Shown here one piece after another: positions 9,430-18,577 of a stretch of 64,000 nt of DNA. The translations under genes and the position numbers were made by a program. This DNA is from Bacteriovoracaceae bacterium UBA6153. GTDB lineage: Bacteria > Bdellovibrionota > Bacteriovoracia > Bacteriovoracales > Bacteriovoracaceae. The stretch lies in NCBI GenBank assembly GCA_002428265.1, contig DIUR01000028.1, forward strand, positions 62,001 to 126,000, in the 5' to 3' direction. The notes below the pieces were generated by a model. That model did not search any database. It saw nothing but the letters and a program-made list of their open reading frames with translations, and was not told the origin of the DNA. How positions within the stretch are numbered: the first letter of the stretch is position 1; every line of letters starts with the position of its first letter.

Positions 9430-10226
9430 AAATCACCTCCTTCATCCTGTGTTTGGCTGACTTTAGCGGATTTTCCAACCATGGAAATTCCCTGACTGAC
9501 CCAAAACATCTTACTCATCTCACTTTTATCGTTGAGAACGTAAAATATAGACTGGCCAGCAACTCTTAAATTAAATCTTCTCTCAGATTCTGTGGTTTTT
9601 CCATCATATTCAAGCACACCTTCTGAAAAAAGCTCACTTGGAAAATCACTAAAAGTTTCATTCAAATAAGGATACCCTTCCCAGATAATCAGTAAATTCA
9701 TTGTACCTGATTTTTTATCAGAAGCTTTATTAATGAAGCCTGCGACTTTCGCACAATCTATGACCTGCGAAAAAAAGCATGGAACTATCGTAGAACTTGG
9801 AAACTTTACTTGCCTGGTCCCATTCCATTGCTTTTCAGGACTCGTCATCTTCACATCAATAGCTTTTTTAGCAGCATTTATCTTGAGTTCTGAAGTATAT
9901 TTTTTACCGTCAAACCAGACATTGTATTGAGATAATTTTGGTCTCAAAATAGTATTTTTTTTAACAGCTCCGATAGTGGAAATAACTACACTTTGCTCTA
10001 AAACTTTGTCTTTCTGGCGATTGGGAAGCTCCATCACTTTTTTAGTGAAGTATCCTTTTCCTGATTTATCAGGCCCAGAGGTAATTTGAACAACAAACTG
10101 TCCATTTTTATCAGAGTAATTAAAGGTTTCGCTCGCTTTACCAAGCGTTGCTTTTCCACTTCCTTTGCCCATATTGGCACAAGAAACGATAAGAATTGAA
10201 AAGCAAATGAATAGTATTTTATTCAT
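9426..10226 (-). CDS. Predicted lipoprotein, unknown function
   Basis: A 266-residue protein beginning with a lipoprotein signal: a short hydrophobic stretch ending LIVSCANMG, with Cys16 as the likely lipidated residue. After it come a Gly/Ser/Lys-rich linker and a beta-rich domain containing a Cys pair (VPCFFSQVIDCAKV) that could form a disulfide. I do not recognise the family. It overlaps the upstream PilZ gene by 8 nt and the downstream OppB-type permease by 4 nt. Its position could suggest a partner of the permease, but it has no peptide-binding SBP_bac_5 features and is too short for one. Confidence 0.8.
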   Translation of the reverse strand: MNKILFICFSILIVSCANMGKGSGKATLGKASETFNYSDKNGQFVVQITSGPDKSGKGYFTKKVMELPNRQKDKVLEQSVVISTIGAVKKNTILRPKLSQYNVWFDGKKYTSELKINAAKKAIDVKMTSPEKQWNGTRQVKFPSSTIVPCFFSQVIDCAKVAGFINKASDKKSGTMNLLIIWEGYPYLNETFSDFPSELFSEGVLEYDGKTTESERRFNLRVAGQSIFYVLNDKSEMSKMFWVSQGISMVGKSAKVSQTQDEGGDF

Positions 10227-11097
10227 TTTTTATAAACTCTTCGAACTCTTTTTGATAATCAAGAAGATCAACAGTGATTCCCGAATGGTCTTCTATTTTT
10301 CTTTTCAAACTTGGGCTTGTTTTGAAAGTAATTCCGATTTTGTACATCGGAACACCGGAGAATTGAGTATTAATATAATTAATCTTATAAACAATGTGAG
10401 CTTCTTCTAAGTTAAAAATCTGCATTTCAAAATTTAAAACAAGAGTAAATTTTTCATCGCCAATAACATCAAGAATATTATCTTTTTCTTTAGTGCTAGC
10501 AAAAAAGCTTAGGCCAGAAGAAGATAGATCTTCAACTCTGAAACCAACAAGCTCCTCTGAGTCTTCAACATGAACATTCTCTGCCATCTGGAGTATTTTA
10601 TTTTTTTGAATGTTATCGATCTCACTTAGGAAATCTCTACTTTTTTGCTCTTTTTTGTTGAAGAAAACAACGTTATTGCTTTTAGCCTTTTGATACTTCA
10701 AATATGCATAAACTTCATAAACCGGATAAGTGATAAGACGCTCTTTATTTCTTTTTTCAACTCGAAAGCAGTGCTCTTCAAGCTCAACGATCATCTCCAT
10801 CATGTCTTCAACTTGCTCTACTACTTTTCCGCGAAGAAAATAGTCGATATCATTAATAGTGAAATTGAAACAAATTCTCTCGGAACTCAATCTTAAGTGA
10901 ATATTACAGTCGCCAATGGTGAGATAAGTTTTCTTCTGACGAATTTCAAAATTAGTTGCTTTGCCTTCGTAATAACGAGGAGCTGCCTTCCAGAAAATGA
11001 TCCTTGAAGATTCAGAAACTAAAAGAGCTATCTTGGCCGATAGCTCTTCTTGATTTAACTTAATAAAATTAATTTTTGCTCTTGAGACTGAAGCCAT
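10219..11097 (-). CDS. PilZ domain protein (probable c-di-GMP receptor)
   Basis: A 292-residue soluble protein. The c-di-GMP-binding signatures of PilZ domains are both present: an RxxxR motif (RNKER) near residue 116-120 and, after an unusually long insert, DLSSSG near residue 190. The first 110 residues resemble a YcgR-like N-terminal beta domain preceding PilZ. Such proteins change shape on binding c-di-GMP and act on motility, polysaccharide or wall machinery. It lies 14 nt downstream of mreB and overlaps the lipoprotein gene by 8 nt, so a link to cell-shape control is plausible but inferred. Confidence 0.82.
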   Translation of the reverse strand: MASVSRAKINFIKLNQEELSAKIALLVSESSRIIFWKAAPRYYEGKATNFEIRQKKTYLTIGDCNIHLRLSSERICFNFTINDIDYFLRGKVVEQVEDMMEMIVELEEHCFRVEKRNKERLITYPVYEVYAYLKYQKAKSNNVVFFNKKEQKSRDFLSEIDNIQKNKILQMAENVHVEDSEELVGFRVEDLSSSGLSFFASTKEKDNILDVIGDEKFTLVLNFEMQIFNLEEAHIVYKINYINTQFSGVPMYKIGITFKTSPSLKRKIEDHSGITVDLLDYQKEFEEFIKNE

Positions 11098-11111
11098 GAA
11101 AGCCTCTCTCC

Positions 11112-12146
11112 CTAAGAAATCGTCACTTGTCTTAGAAGATCAATAGATTCTAAAACTTTTCCACAACCTCTAACGACACAAGTAAGAGGATCTTCAGCAA
11201 TCGAAACCGGAAGACCTGTCTTTTCCTTGATAAGTACGTCAAGGTTAGCAAGAAGAGCACCACCACCAGCTAAAATGATTCCGTTATCTACGATATCAGC
11301 AGCTAGTTCAGGGGGAGTTTTTTCAAGTGAAATCTTGATTGCTTCAACAACTTCGCTAACAGGATCAGCGAGAGCGTCTCTGATTTCATCTGAAGTGACT
11401 TCGATAATTTTTGGAGCACCAGCAATTAGGTCGCGTCCTTTTACTTCGTAAGTTTTAACCTCATCATCGAATGGATAAGCATTACCGATAGCAATCTTGA
11501 TTGCTTCAGCTGTACGTTCTCCAATAAGAAGAGAGTATTTTTTCTTGATATATGAAGCAATAGCTTCATCAAATTTATCACCAGCAACGCGTACTGATTT
11601 AGAGTATACGATACCTCCAAGAGAGATAACCGCAACTTCAGTTGTACCACCACCGATATCAACAATCATATTTCCTGATGGTTCTGTAATCGGAAGACCT
11701 GCTCCAATTGCAGCGGCCATTGGTTCTTCAATTAAATAAACTTCGCGAGCTCCAGCTTGTTCAGCAGATTCTTTTACAGCGCGTTTTTCAACTTGAGTAA
11801 TTCCGAAAGGGATACAGATAACAATTCTTGGCTTAATAAGTTTTGAGCCAGTAAGTGATTTTGCAATAAAATATTTAATCATCGCCTGAGTAACTTCGAA
11901 GTCTGCGATAACTCCGTCTTTAACTGGTCTGATTGCTTTAATTGATCCAGGAGTTCTTCCCAGCATATCTTTAGCTTCTTTACCAACAGCTAAAACTCTA
12001 TTTTGTCCTTTTGGACCCTGGTGAACAGCAACAACAGAAGGTTCATTGACAATGATACCTCTATCCTTTGCGTATACCAAAGTATTAGCCGTCCCTAAGT
12101 CGATAGCTAAATCATTTGAAAACCAGTCTAAAACTCTTTTAAACAT
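11112..12146 (-). CDS. mreB: Rod-shape-determining actin homologue MreB
   Basis: A 344-residue bacterial actin. The phosphate 1 loop IDLGTANTLVY is at about 15-25. The interdomain EEPMAAAIGAGLPI and phosphate 2 loop VDIGGGTTEVAVIS lie in the middle, and the adenosine motif ILAGGGALLANLD is near 293-305. The N-terminal amphipathic stretch MFKRVLDWFSND fits membrane binding. MreB polymers at the inner membrane guide the elongasome. The usual mreC/mreD partners are not adjacent; instead the gene sits 24 nt after amn and 14 nt before a PilZ gene. The ribosome site AAGGA precedes the ATG. Confidence 0.98.
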   Translation of the reverse strand: MFKRVLDWFSNDLAIDLGTANTLVYAKDRGIIVNEPSVVAVHQGPKGQNRVLAVGKEAKDMLGRTPGSIKAIRPVKDGVIADFEVTQAMIKYFIAKSLTGSKLIKPRIVICIPFGITQVEKRAVKESAEQAGAREVYLIEEPMAAAIGAGLPITEPSGNMIVDIGGGTTEVAVISLGGIVYSKSVRVAGDKFDEAIASYIKKKYSLLIGERTAEAIKIAIGNAYPFDDEVKTYEVKGRDLIAGAPKIIEVTSDEIRDALADPVSEVVEAIKISLEKTPPELAADIVDNGIILAGGGALLANLDVLIKEKTGLPVSIAEDPLTCVVRGCGKVLESIDLLRQVTIS

Positions 12147-12170
12147 TGTCCATATTCCTTACTTAAGTTT

Positions 12171-13202
12171 TTACCATTGATAGTGACGGATAGCTTCGCC
12201 TCTTTCTGCAATATCTGCCATAGCTTCAATACCTAATTCTATGTGAACATCGGTAAATTTCCTAAAGACAGCTTTTGCCGATTGCTTAGTTTTAATTCCA
12301 CCTTCTTTAAGTGGGCAATCAGAAATAAGAAGAAGAGCTCCAATATTAACTTTACTGACAAAACAAGAAACGAAAAGAGCGGCAGTTTCCATCTCTACTG
12401 CTAGAACTCTTTGCTCTAATAAATTTAATTTAAACCTGTCGTCGAACTCCCAGAAGCGATAATCAGTCGAGTGAATTGTTCCAGTTCTATACTCAAGACC
12501 GTGCTCAACTAAAATCTGAGAAACGAATTTTTGAACTTTGAAAGTTGGAAGCGCCGGAACCTGCTCAGGCAAAAAGTGCTGAGTTACACCTTCACCTCTA
12601 ATTGAAGCAATCGGAAGAACAAAGTCCCCTACATCAAGAGAAGGGTGAACTCCACCTGCTAATCCTAAGAATAAGACAGCTTTTGGCTCAACAACTGCTA
12701 ATAACTCTCCAATCAGTGCGGCCATAGCTGAACCAACACCGAACTCAATAATTGTTACTGCAGCTTTTTTTGAAGAAGAAGCTTTGAACGCTGAACCTTG
12801 AGTGTAGTGAGCATCTGGAAGGAGAACATTGAAGCGCTCTACGTAATAATGAAAATTTGTAAGGATGATTTGTTTTTGAAAATCGCCGATATCGTGACCA
12901 GTGTATCGCTCAAGCATATCGCGAGCAATTTTCTTCTTATCTTCGTTTCCATGGATTCTTCTATGGCGAAGCTTTTCCTTCAGGTCATTGATCTCATTTA
13001 AAACTTCACGTCTTTGGTGAGCAGAACGGTTTGTTCCTTCACCAAATTCATTTTCCATCACAGCTTCAGGCTTAATGGCCTTAGCTGCCTTTATCGTTTG
13101 GGCAGTCTTGGCCTTAACAGTTTTTACTGTATTTGTGGGAGTTTTTTTCTGCACTGCTTTTTTTTGCACTGCTTTTTTTTGCGTGCTTTTTTTAACAACC
13201 AT
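12171..13202 (-). CDS. amn: AMP nucleosidase with lysine/alanine-rich N-terminal tail
   Basis: Residues from about 60 on match the AMP nucleosidase/phosphorylase fold, which splits AMP into adenine and ribose-5-phosphate. Visible marks are IIEFGVGSAMAALIGE, VLFLGLAGGVHPSLDVGDFVLP, the VEMETAALF segment and LLISDCPLKEGG. The first 45 residues form a histone-H1-like tail rich in Lys, Ala and Thr with a repeated QKKAV unit; this is not part of the enzyme family. I prefer the ATG at 13202 because CGGAA lies upstream of it. An in-frame ATG at 13220 would add six residues but has no ribosome site. It precedes mreB by 24 nt. Confidence 0.9.
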   Translation of the reverse strand: MVVKKSTQKKAVQKKAVQKKTPTNTVKTVKAKTAQTIKAAKAIKPEAVMENEFGEGTNRSAHQRREVLNEINDLKEKLRHRRIHGNEDKKKIARDMLERYTGHDIGDFQKQIILTNFHYYVERFNVLLPDAHYTQGSAFKASSSKKAAVTIIEFGVGSAMAALIGELLAVVEPKAVLFLGLAGGVHPSLDVGDFVLPIASIRGEGVTQHFLPEQVPALPTFKVQKFVSQILVEHGLEYRTGTIHSTDYRFWEFDDRFKLNLLEQRVLAVEMETAALFVSCFVSKVNIGALLLISDCPLKEGGIKTKQSAKAVFRKFTDVHIELGIEAMADIAERGEAIRHYQW

Positions 13203-13356
13203 TGTTATTTCCGAATCCATTCTAATAAACTAAATCGTTTATAATAAAATTTATCATTTCACTCAGTTGGACACAACAATTAAATAGTAGATTTCCCTAA
13301 GAAGATTTAATAAAATAGGGTACAAATAAAATAACCGACTAAAAAGGAAGACTGTA

Positions 13357-13461
13357 ATGGGAATGGGAAGAAAGAGCATCGCTCTAAAAATGAAAAGAAA
13401 AACTGCACAAACTAAGAAAAAACTTAGAATCAAAAAGAAAATTGCTGCTAGCAAAAAATAA
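13357..13461 (+). CDS. 34-residue, highly basic small protein
   Basis: A short gene with an AAGGAAG ribosome site 6 nt before its ATG and a strong Rho-independent terminator just after its TAA, so it forms a complete small transcription unit. The product starts MGMGRKSIALKMKRK and is almost half lysine and arginine, with no acidic residue. That composition suggests nucleic-acid or ribosome binding, but I recognise no family. It is divergent from amn, whose product also carries a basic tail. The open frame on the opposite strand across this gene is rejected as a shadow. Confidence 0.75.
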   Translation: MGMGRKSIALKMKRKTAQTKKKLRIKKKIAASKK

Positions 13462-13472
13462 TTTCATATTTT

Positions 13473-13500
13473 AACTACCTCTTTGGAGGTAGTTTTTTTT
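13473..13500 (+). terminator. Rho-independent terminator of the small basic protein gene
   Basis: The stem AACTACCTC pairs perfectly with GAGGTAGTT around a short loop and is followed by eight T. It lies 11 nt after the stop codon. Confidence 0.93.
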
Positions 13501-13596
13501 AAGAATTACTTAAGATTTTGTACATAGCTTTACGTTGCAGTTTTTTTAAATGAAAATTGTATTCACATAAAGACTAACACTCAGGATGAGGTACAA

Positions 13597-14622
13597 ATGA
13601 AGTACTCTAAGACGTTATCAATACTTGTATTGACTGCAGCCATTGTAATCCCTTTTCAATCAACTTTCTCCAATGAAAAAGCTCAATTTACTCTTAATTG
13701 GAGTGTCGCTCACGGTCCTTATGAGTTAGTCAAAAAAGCAACTGATCAATTTAAAAATAAAGTCGAAGAAAGAACTAATGGCGCTGTTAAAGTTGTCGTC
13801 ATTAAAAACGATATTTCTCCTTACTATCTTAATTACATTGGTAATAAAAAAGCGATGGATGATATCATGTCTGGCAAAATTCAAATGGGTTAGATCTACA
13901 CTACCTTGCTAGCTCAATACTATTTTAAGATGTACGTTCTAAGCCTTCCTTACATTTTTGAAAATGATGAACATGTATTCAGGGCACTTGATGGAGAGGC
14001 AGGAAAAGAATTGTCTGATGGTCTACTGAATGCTTCAGGGATGCTTCGTGGGCTTGCTTATACCTATTGTGGTGGATTCCGCGTGACACCAACTTCAGGA
14101 GTGGAAATCAATACCGTTGAAGATTTCTCTAAATTAACAATGGCTTACCCAGATAGTCCTATTACAAAAGATACTTATGAAGCTCTTAAGATCAAAACAT
14201 ATGCTACGCAAAAATTTGAAACTATTAAAAATACCAAGGCCAATTTAATTAATGGGTTTGTCTCTACATATCCAAGATATGCAAATTCTGGCGAAATGCC
14301 GATTGCAAATGTCGTTAATGAAACTCGCGAAACAGTTTTAATCAGCAACCTGGTTATCAATGATGAATTTTATAAAAAATTGCCTGAAGAATTTCAAAAA
14401 ATTATTTCTGAAGAGGCCATGAGTGCCGCTAAAGTAGAAAGAGAGGAATCAATTCGAATTGGTGAGGAAATAAGAAAAAGTTCTAATGGAAAAAATTTCA
14501 AGTTCGTTAAGCTCTCAAAAGAAGAAATTGAAAGAGCAAAAAAGATGACCGCTGTCGTGTACGAAAGATATGAATCAGCTTTTGGATCAGAATTAATAAA
14601 AAAGATAATTAATGCAAAATAA
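13597..14622 (+). pseudogene. DctP-type TRAP solute-binding protein gene with one in-frame TAG
   Basis: One continuous frame of 342 codons encodes a full DctP-family binding protein (signal peptide about 1-25, then NWSVAHGPYELV...). It is interrupted at codon 99 by TAG (13891-13893); the same frame resumes at once with IYTTLLAQYYF. The intact paralogue at 58863-59870 has Gln at the aligned place (MSQTYTT against MG*IYTT), so a single CAG-to-TAG change explains the stop. The usual substrate-carboxylate arginine of the family (LKIRT in the paralogue) is also gone here (LTMAYPD). It has an upstream GAGG ribosome site and its own terminator. No TRAP permease gene is nearby. Restart at TTG 13906 would give a signal-less fragment. 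Confidence 0.88.
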
Positions 14623-14650
14623 AAAAGGGGAGCTTAGCTCCCCTTTTTTT
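14621..14650 (+). terminator. Bidirectional Rho-independent terminator
   Basis: The 7-bp stem GGGGAGC/GCTCCCC with a 3-nt loop is flanked by six A on the left and seven T on the right. It lies between convergent genes (DctP-like pseudogene and LppC-like gene) and can serve both. Confidence 0.95.
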
Positions 14651-14653
14651 ATC

Positions 14654-16618
14654 TTAAATGGCTTCAACACCTTCTCTCTTAATCTTAAATGTGCTCATGT
14701 CTTTTAACCAAACATCATCCTGAAGCTTCCAAGTACCACTTTCACTGTTGAGATTTTCCTTCTTAGTTAAGGCCATATCTAAATCTTGCCTTGTCTCAAA
14801 AGTGTCACCGTTTTCAATAATAGTCGTTAAAATTTTCAGAGAGTCATAAGCGATAGTCTCTACAAAATTCGGCTGCTTTTTAAACTTCTCAAAAAATTTC
14901 TGTGTAAAAGGAGTTTCGGTTGGATTAATAACCTCATCCATAAAATACACATTACCGTAGCGGTATCCTTCATTAAGCATCAGTTCTGATCTCCAACTAG
15001 GCACACCAACATAGTTCATATTAAAGGCGTCAAAATAGTTAAAGTTTGGAAGAATTTGAACAACTTCACGCGGAAGTGCCGGTACAAAAACCCAGTCAAA
15101 ATCAATTTGTGGCTGAAGATTTTGTAAACGTTTTATGCTTTTTTTGCTTTCAAGTTGTGCAATATCTCTTACTACAGCAAGCTCTTCTTCACGCTCTCGC
15201 TCAAATTTAATTCCGAGAATATTTTTAACCGGGTCACGGTAATCTGTTTGAGAAGGATCAAAAGAAATAAGTCCTGTTATATCGAGGTTCAATTTTTTTG
15301 ATTGTCTCCAAAACTCATTAGCATAAGCTTCACCAATCTCTGTTTTTGGATACATAATCGCAGGCTTTTTCCCCATCTTTGCCATCATCTTCTCTGAGAA
15401 TAGATAGCTAACTTGAGACTCAATAGATCCTGGAATTTCTATCAATAGATGGTTTTTTTCTTCTTTAGGAAGAAGAACTTTTGAAAGGGAAATAAACATA
15501 ACTCCATATTTTTTCGCTTCAAGATATTCTTTGGTCGCTTCACTAGAGTTTAGGCCACCAATAATCGCTGCAACATTATTAACTTCAATCAAGTCTTTAA
15601 CTGCAAAGGCCCCTGTTGCTGCATTCCCTTTAGTATCTTTAATTTCAAGTCTGTATTTCTTACTTGGGTCCTGAGACATTTCTTCCATGGCAATATCAAT
15701 ACCTGCCAATGCACGTTCACCTAAACTCTTAATGTCACCTGATAAAGGAAGTGCCACCCCGATATATCTAATATCAATCTTAGTTGTATTATTTTGATTT
15801 CTTACGCCTAGTGTTTTAACCAGATTCATAATTTCAGTGTTGCTACCGTAACGCTTTTCAATCCATTCTGAAAAATCACTTACACGGTCTTGATCACCAT
15901 TTTTAAACGCCATCTCAGCTTCTTTATAAGCAAGATAAGCAACGGTTATATTTTTCTCCTGATCAAATTCTTCCAGGAGTCTCACTCTTTCACTGCTTGA
16001 AAGCTTTAAAAACGACTCCTCAACATGAGCGTATCTAGCTTCTGCCTTAAGGTCGTTGATATTCTTTACTTCTTCAAGTGACCTTATAGTGGCCGAAAGA
16101 CCTTGCTCTTTTTTTCCCAACTGCTGTGACAAAAGTGCATACAACTGATGAAACTTTTTTGCTTCAACGTTTTGCAGGTTCTTGTAGTTTGTCTGAGACA
16201 GCACAGAGAGTGCTTTCTCATTTTGAGTGAGTTTATAATATGCACTACCAAGATTTAAATTAATTTGGGCTTCCAGTGCTGGATCTTCTTTAGAATTTAA
16301 TAAGGCCTCTTCAAAGCTCTTAGAGGCCTGTTCGTATTTTTTTGTTGAAAAATAAATAACACCAATAAGGTTTTTGCGTGTCGCTTTTTCTGCAGGAGAA
16401 AGTGCTTCTTCTTTCATCGCATTTAAATCTTTTAATGCAGAATCACTTTTTCCCTGACGAACTTTTTCTTTAGCTGCATTTATTGTCTGTAAAAAGCTCT
16501 GCTTATAGAGCTTTGAAGTATCAACATTATCTGCCACTTTTCTGTCAGGAGTGATCATACTTACGCCTGAACAAGACGAAATAGACGTAAACAGCACCAT
16601 CATTAAAAGACTCTTCAT
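14654..16618 (-). CDS. LppC/LpoA-like lipoprotein: TPR region plus periplasmic-binding-protein fold
   Basis: A 654-residue lipoprotein. The signal ends TSISSC with Cys16 lipidated. Residues about 35-240 are TPR-like (ATRKNLIGVIYFSTKKYEQAS). Residues about 285-654 form a type 1 periplasmic-binding fold (IGVALPLSGDIKSLGERALAGIDIAMEE, AIIGGLNSSEAT, AYDSLKIL). The same architecture occurs in LpoA, the outer-membrane activator of penicillin-binding protein 1A, and in the wider LppC family; this supports a wall-synthesis role but not orthology. It is a single gene between a shared terminator and a divergent promoter region. Confidence 0.82.
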   Translation of the reverse strand: MKSLLMMVLFTSISSCSGVSMITPDRKVADNVDTSKLYKQSFLQTINAAKEKVRQGKSDSALKDLNAMKEEALSPAEKATRKNLIGVIYFSTKKYEQASKSFEEALLNSKEDPALEAQINLNLGSAYYKLTQNEKALSVLSQTNYKNLQNVEAKKFHQLYALLSQQLGKKEQGLSATIRSLEEVKNINDLKAEARYAHVEESFLKLSSSERVRLLEEFDQEKNITVAYLAYKEAEMAFKNGDQDRVSDFSEWIEKRYGSNTEIMNLVKTLGVRNQNNTTKIDIRYIGVALPLSGDIKSLGERALAGIDIAMEEMSQDPSKKYRLEIKDTKGNAATGAFAVKDLIEVNNVAAIIGGLNSSEATKEYLEAKKYGVMFISLSKVLLPKEEKNHLLIEIPGSIESQVSYLFSEKMMAKMGKKPAIMYPKTEIGEAYANEFWRQSKKLNLDITGLISFDPSQTDYRDPVKNILGIKFEREREEELAVVRDIAQLESKKSIKRLQNLQPQIDFDWVFVPALPREVVQILPNFNYFDAFNMNYVGVPSWRSELMLNEGYRYGNVYFMDEVINPTETPFTQKFFEKFKKQPNFVETIAYDSLKILTTIIENGDTFETRQDLDMALTKKENLNSESGTWKLQDDVWLKDMSTFKIKREGVEAI

Positions 16619-16789
16619 TATATTGTCCTAGGATAATTCATTAAATAGACACTCTATTCTAACAAGAGCCTGCACTTAATTAAAGAGAGCGTTTAGGAAA
16701 AAATACTGGATCGTTTTACTATGATTTAGGTCAGGGGAATATACTATTTAATAAATAAATTATACAATTACTCAAAATGAAGAAAATCT

Positions 16790-17698
16790 ATGAGCACCAT
16801 TAAAAATTATAAAGAACTGCGCGCAGCTCTGAGTCCAAAACTGGACTATAATCTTTTCAAAAAAAATAGAATGCTGGGGCTTATTGCTTTTTTCGCATTC
16901 CTTCTTTACTGGCTATTATTTGCAATTGGCTACCATTACCCTATTACTATTATTGTGATCGCAATTATACTGGGGTGCATTTCAGAATTTCTTTCGATGG
17001 TTTGCCACGATGTTCTACATGGCTCAGTTTTTAAATCAAAAAACTTTTCAGTGCTTTTTTGTATTCCCATATCTCTGCTTACGATGATCTCTCCTAGTTT
17101 CTGGAAATTTTGGCATAACTTTCATCACTCATCGGTAGATAGATGGACTACATCTGCACGTCCCTATGAAATGGGTTATGAAACCTTTGGGTATCCCAAA
17201 ATCAGAAAATATGCAGGCTTTTTAGAGTTGTTCTTTTTTAAAGCATTTCACTTAAACTACACTCAAATGAAATTTCTTCTAGATAAAAGATATAAGAGCT
17301 CAGCTCATCTAGCCGTTAAAAAGGCTACATTAATTCAATATACGTTAATTATTGCTTTTAAGATTTACTTATTCTGGGCCCTGCCTTTTGTAATTTGGCT
17401 TGGACTTGAACTGGTTCCTCTTCTTATTCAAAATTTTCTTTCAAGTATTTTTTTAGTCACTCAACACTCTTACAAACTTGAAAAAGGTGAAACGATAAGA
17501 ACTTTTTCTGTTGGCATGCCCAGATGGATAGAAATTTTTACATTAAACAATGGCTACCATGTGGAACATCACTTGCTTCCAAATCTTCCCTCAAAACATC
17601 TTCCAACACTAAGAAAAATTTTAGAAAATGATTTTCAACAGTTCCCCCAAGATAAATTTTCTATGATGGAAGCTCTAAAAATAATTTATAAGAAATAA
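16790..17698 (+). CDS. Fatty acid desaturase family protein (copy 1)
   Basis: A 302-residue integral membrane di-iron protein. The three histidine boxes are in place: HDVLHG (about 74-79), HNFHH (about 109-113) and HVEHH (about 257-261, in GYHVEHHLLPNLPSKH). Four or more hydrophobic helices surround them. The HVEHH form of the third box is found in acyl-lipid desaturases and related hydroxylases. It is clearly paralogous to the desaturase at 20013. The substrate cannot be told. It is convergent with the HTTM-like gene, 3 nt away. Confidence 0.9.
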   Translation: MSTIKNYKELRAALSPKLDYNLFKKNRMLGLIAFFAFLLYWLLFAIGYHYPITIIVIAIILGCISEFLSMVCHDVLHGSVFKSKNFSVLFCIPISLLTMISPSFWKFWHNFHHSSVDRWTTSARPYEMGYETFGYPKIRKYAGFLELFFFKAFHLNYTQMKFLLDKRYKSSAHLAVKKATLIQYTLIIAFKIYLFWALPFVIWLGLELVPLLIQNFLSSIFLVTQHSYKLEKGETIRTFSVGMPRWIEIFTLNNGYHVEHHLLPNLPSKHLPTLRKILENDFQQFPQDKFSMMEALKIIYKK

Positions 17699-17701
17699 TT
17701 T

Positions 17702-18577
17702 TTACGCTTGAGCGGCTATTTCCTTAGAGTTCTCTTCAAACAAAGATGACAGTAAAAACACATGAAATACGAGCATTCCCAATGAAAGCTCTCCCATTCT
17801 AAAACTTAATAAAATGCCTAAATGAAACAGTGCTGATAATCCAAGAATGATAAACCTTGTTTTTCTCTTAAACATCATAACCCATCCAAGGCCTTCAATT
17901 AAAAGCACGATATAACCAATAATCGCTAGCGCCATTGGTTGAGTCTGCATAAAGGCCTTAAAAAAATTCTGTCGTGGCATAATGTCTTGAAAAACATAAG
18001 AGAGCGCTGTTCCTTGCTGCCACTCTATCGTCATTATCTTAAAAACAGCTGAAGCAAAATAGGTTCCGCCAAAAAGTATCCATGCAGTGACTCGCACATC
18101 TTTAGGCATAAAATCGTAGTCTAAAAAGCTTATGCGCTTTGTGCTTTTCGGATCAGGAATAAATAAGCTTAAAAGCATCATGTGCCCAAGATAAGGAATA
18201 TGAATTGACCGTGAAATGGGAATTCTTATAAATATAAGCGACATTCCTAACCAACAACCAAACATCGCGATTCTTTTATGTCTTCCAATTGCATAGTAAA
18301 TTACTAAGAAAACATTAACGATCATCAAAAAAATAAAAAAATTATCATTAAGATTGAAAATTGATTGAAGTAGCCCATTTTGATAATAACTAAGGAAGTA
18401 ATCTTTTGGAATTCCATCGGCCCCAAATAAAACTGGAACACTAATAAGCAAAGTGATATTCATGCAGATAAAATAAAAAGCAAAAACTATTCTAAAAATT
18501 GATAGAGGACTCTGGTGAATTCCCTCTACAATAAATCTCGCGAGTCTCTGCAACCTCATGAGTACGTCTGTGAACAT
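17702..18577 (-). CDS. HTTM-like multi-pass membrane protein
   Basis: A 291-residue protein with about six to eight membrane helices and the general layout of HTTM domains, the fold shared with vitamin K-dependent gamma-carboxylase: an early SPLSIFRIVFAFYF segment and a later ILFGGTYFASAVFKI...GTALSYVF segment. Only the membrane portion is present; no catalytic lysine-bearing carboxylase region is evident. The ATG at 18577 gives an 86-nt overlap with the upstream gene, so the true start may be slightly later (MRLQRLARF at 18559). It is third in an operon after the radical SAM gene and the 164-residue protein. Confidence 0.7.
   Translation of the reverse strand: MFTDVLMRLQRLARFIVEGIHQSPLSIFRIVFAFYFICMNITLLISVPVLFGADGIPKDYFLSYYQNGLLQSIFNLNDNFFIFLMIVNVFLVIYYAIGRHKRIAMFGCWLGMSLIFIRIPISRSIHIPYLGHMMLLSLFIPDPKSTKRISFLDYDFMPKDVRVTAWILFGGTYFASAVFKIMTIEWQQGTALSYVFQDIMPRQNFFKAFMQTQPMALAIIGYIVLLIEGLGWVMMFKRKTRFIILGLSALFHLGILLSFRMGELSLGMLVFHVFLLSSLFEENSKEIAAQA

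Noticed and set aside
13145..13195. Short tandem repeat with T tracts as an independent repeat element
   Set aside because: It encodes the repeated QKKAV units of the amn tail and is covered there.
13263..13454. Hydrophobic 63-residue frame on the minus strand
   Set aside because: It is the antisense of the lysine-rich 34-residue gene; complement of AAA codons gives Phe/Leu.
13891..13893. In-frame TAG read as pyrrolysine or programmed readthrough
   Set aside because: The aligned residue in the paralogue is Gln, and one CAG-to-TAG change explains it; nothing in the window points to pyrrolysine use.
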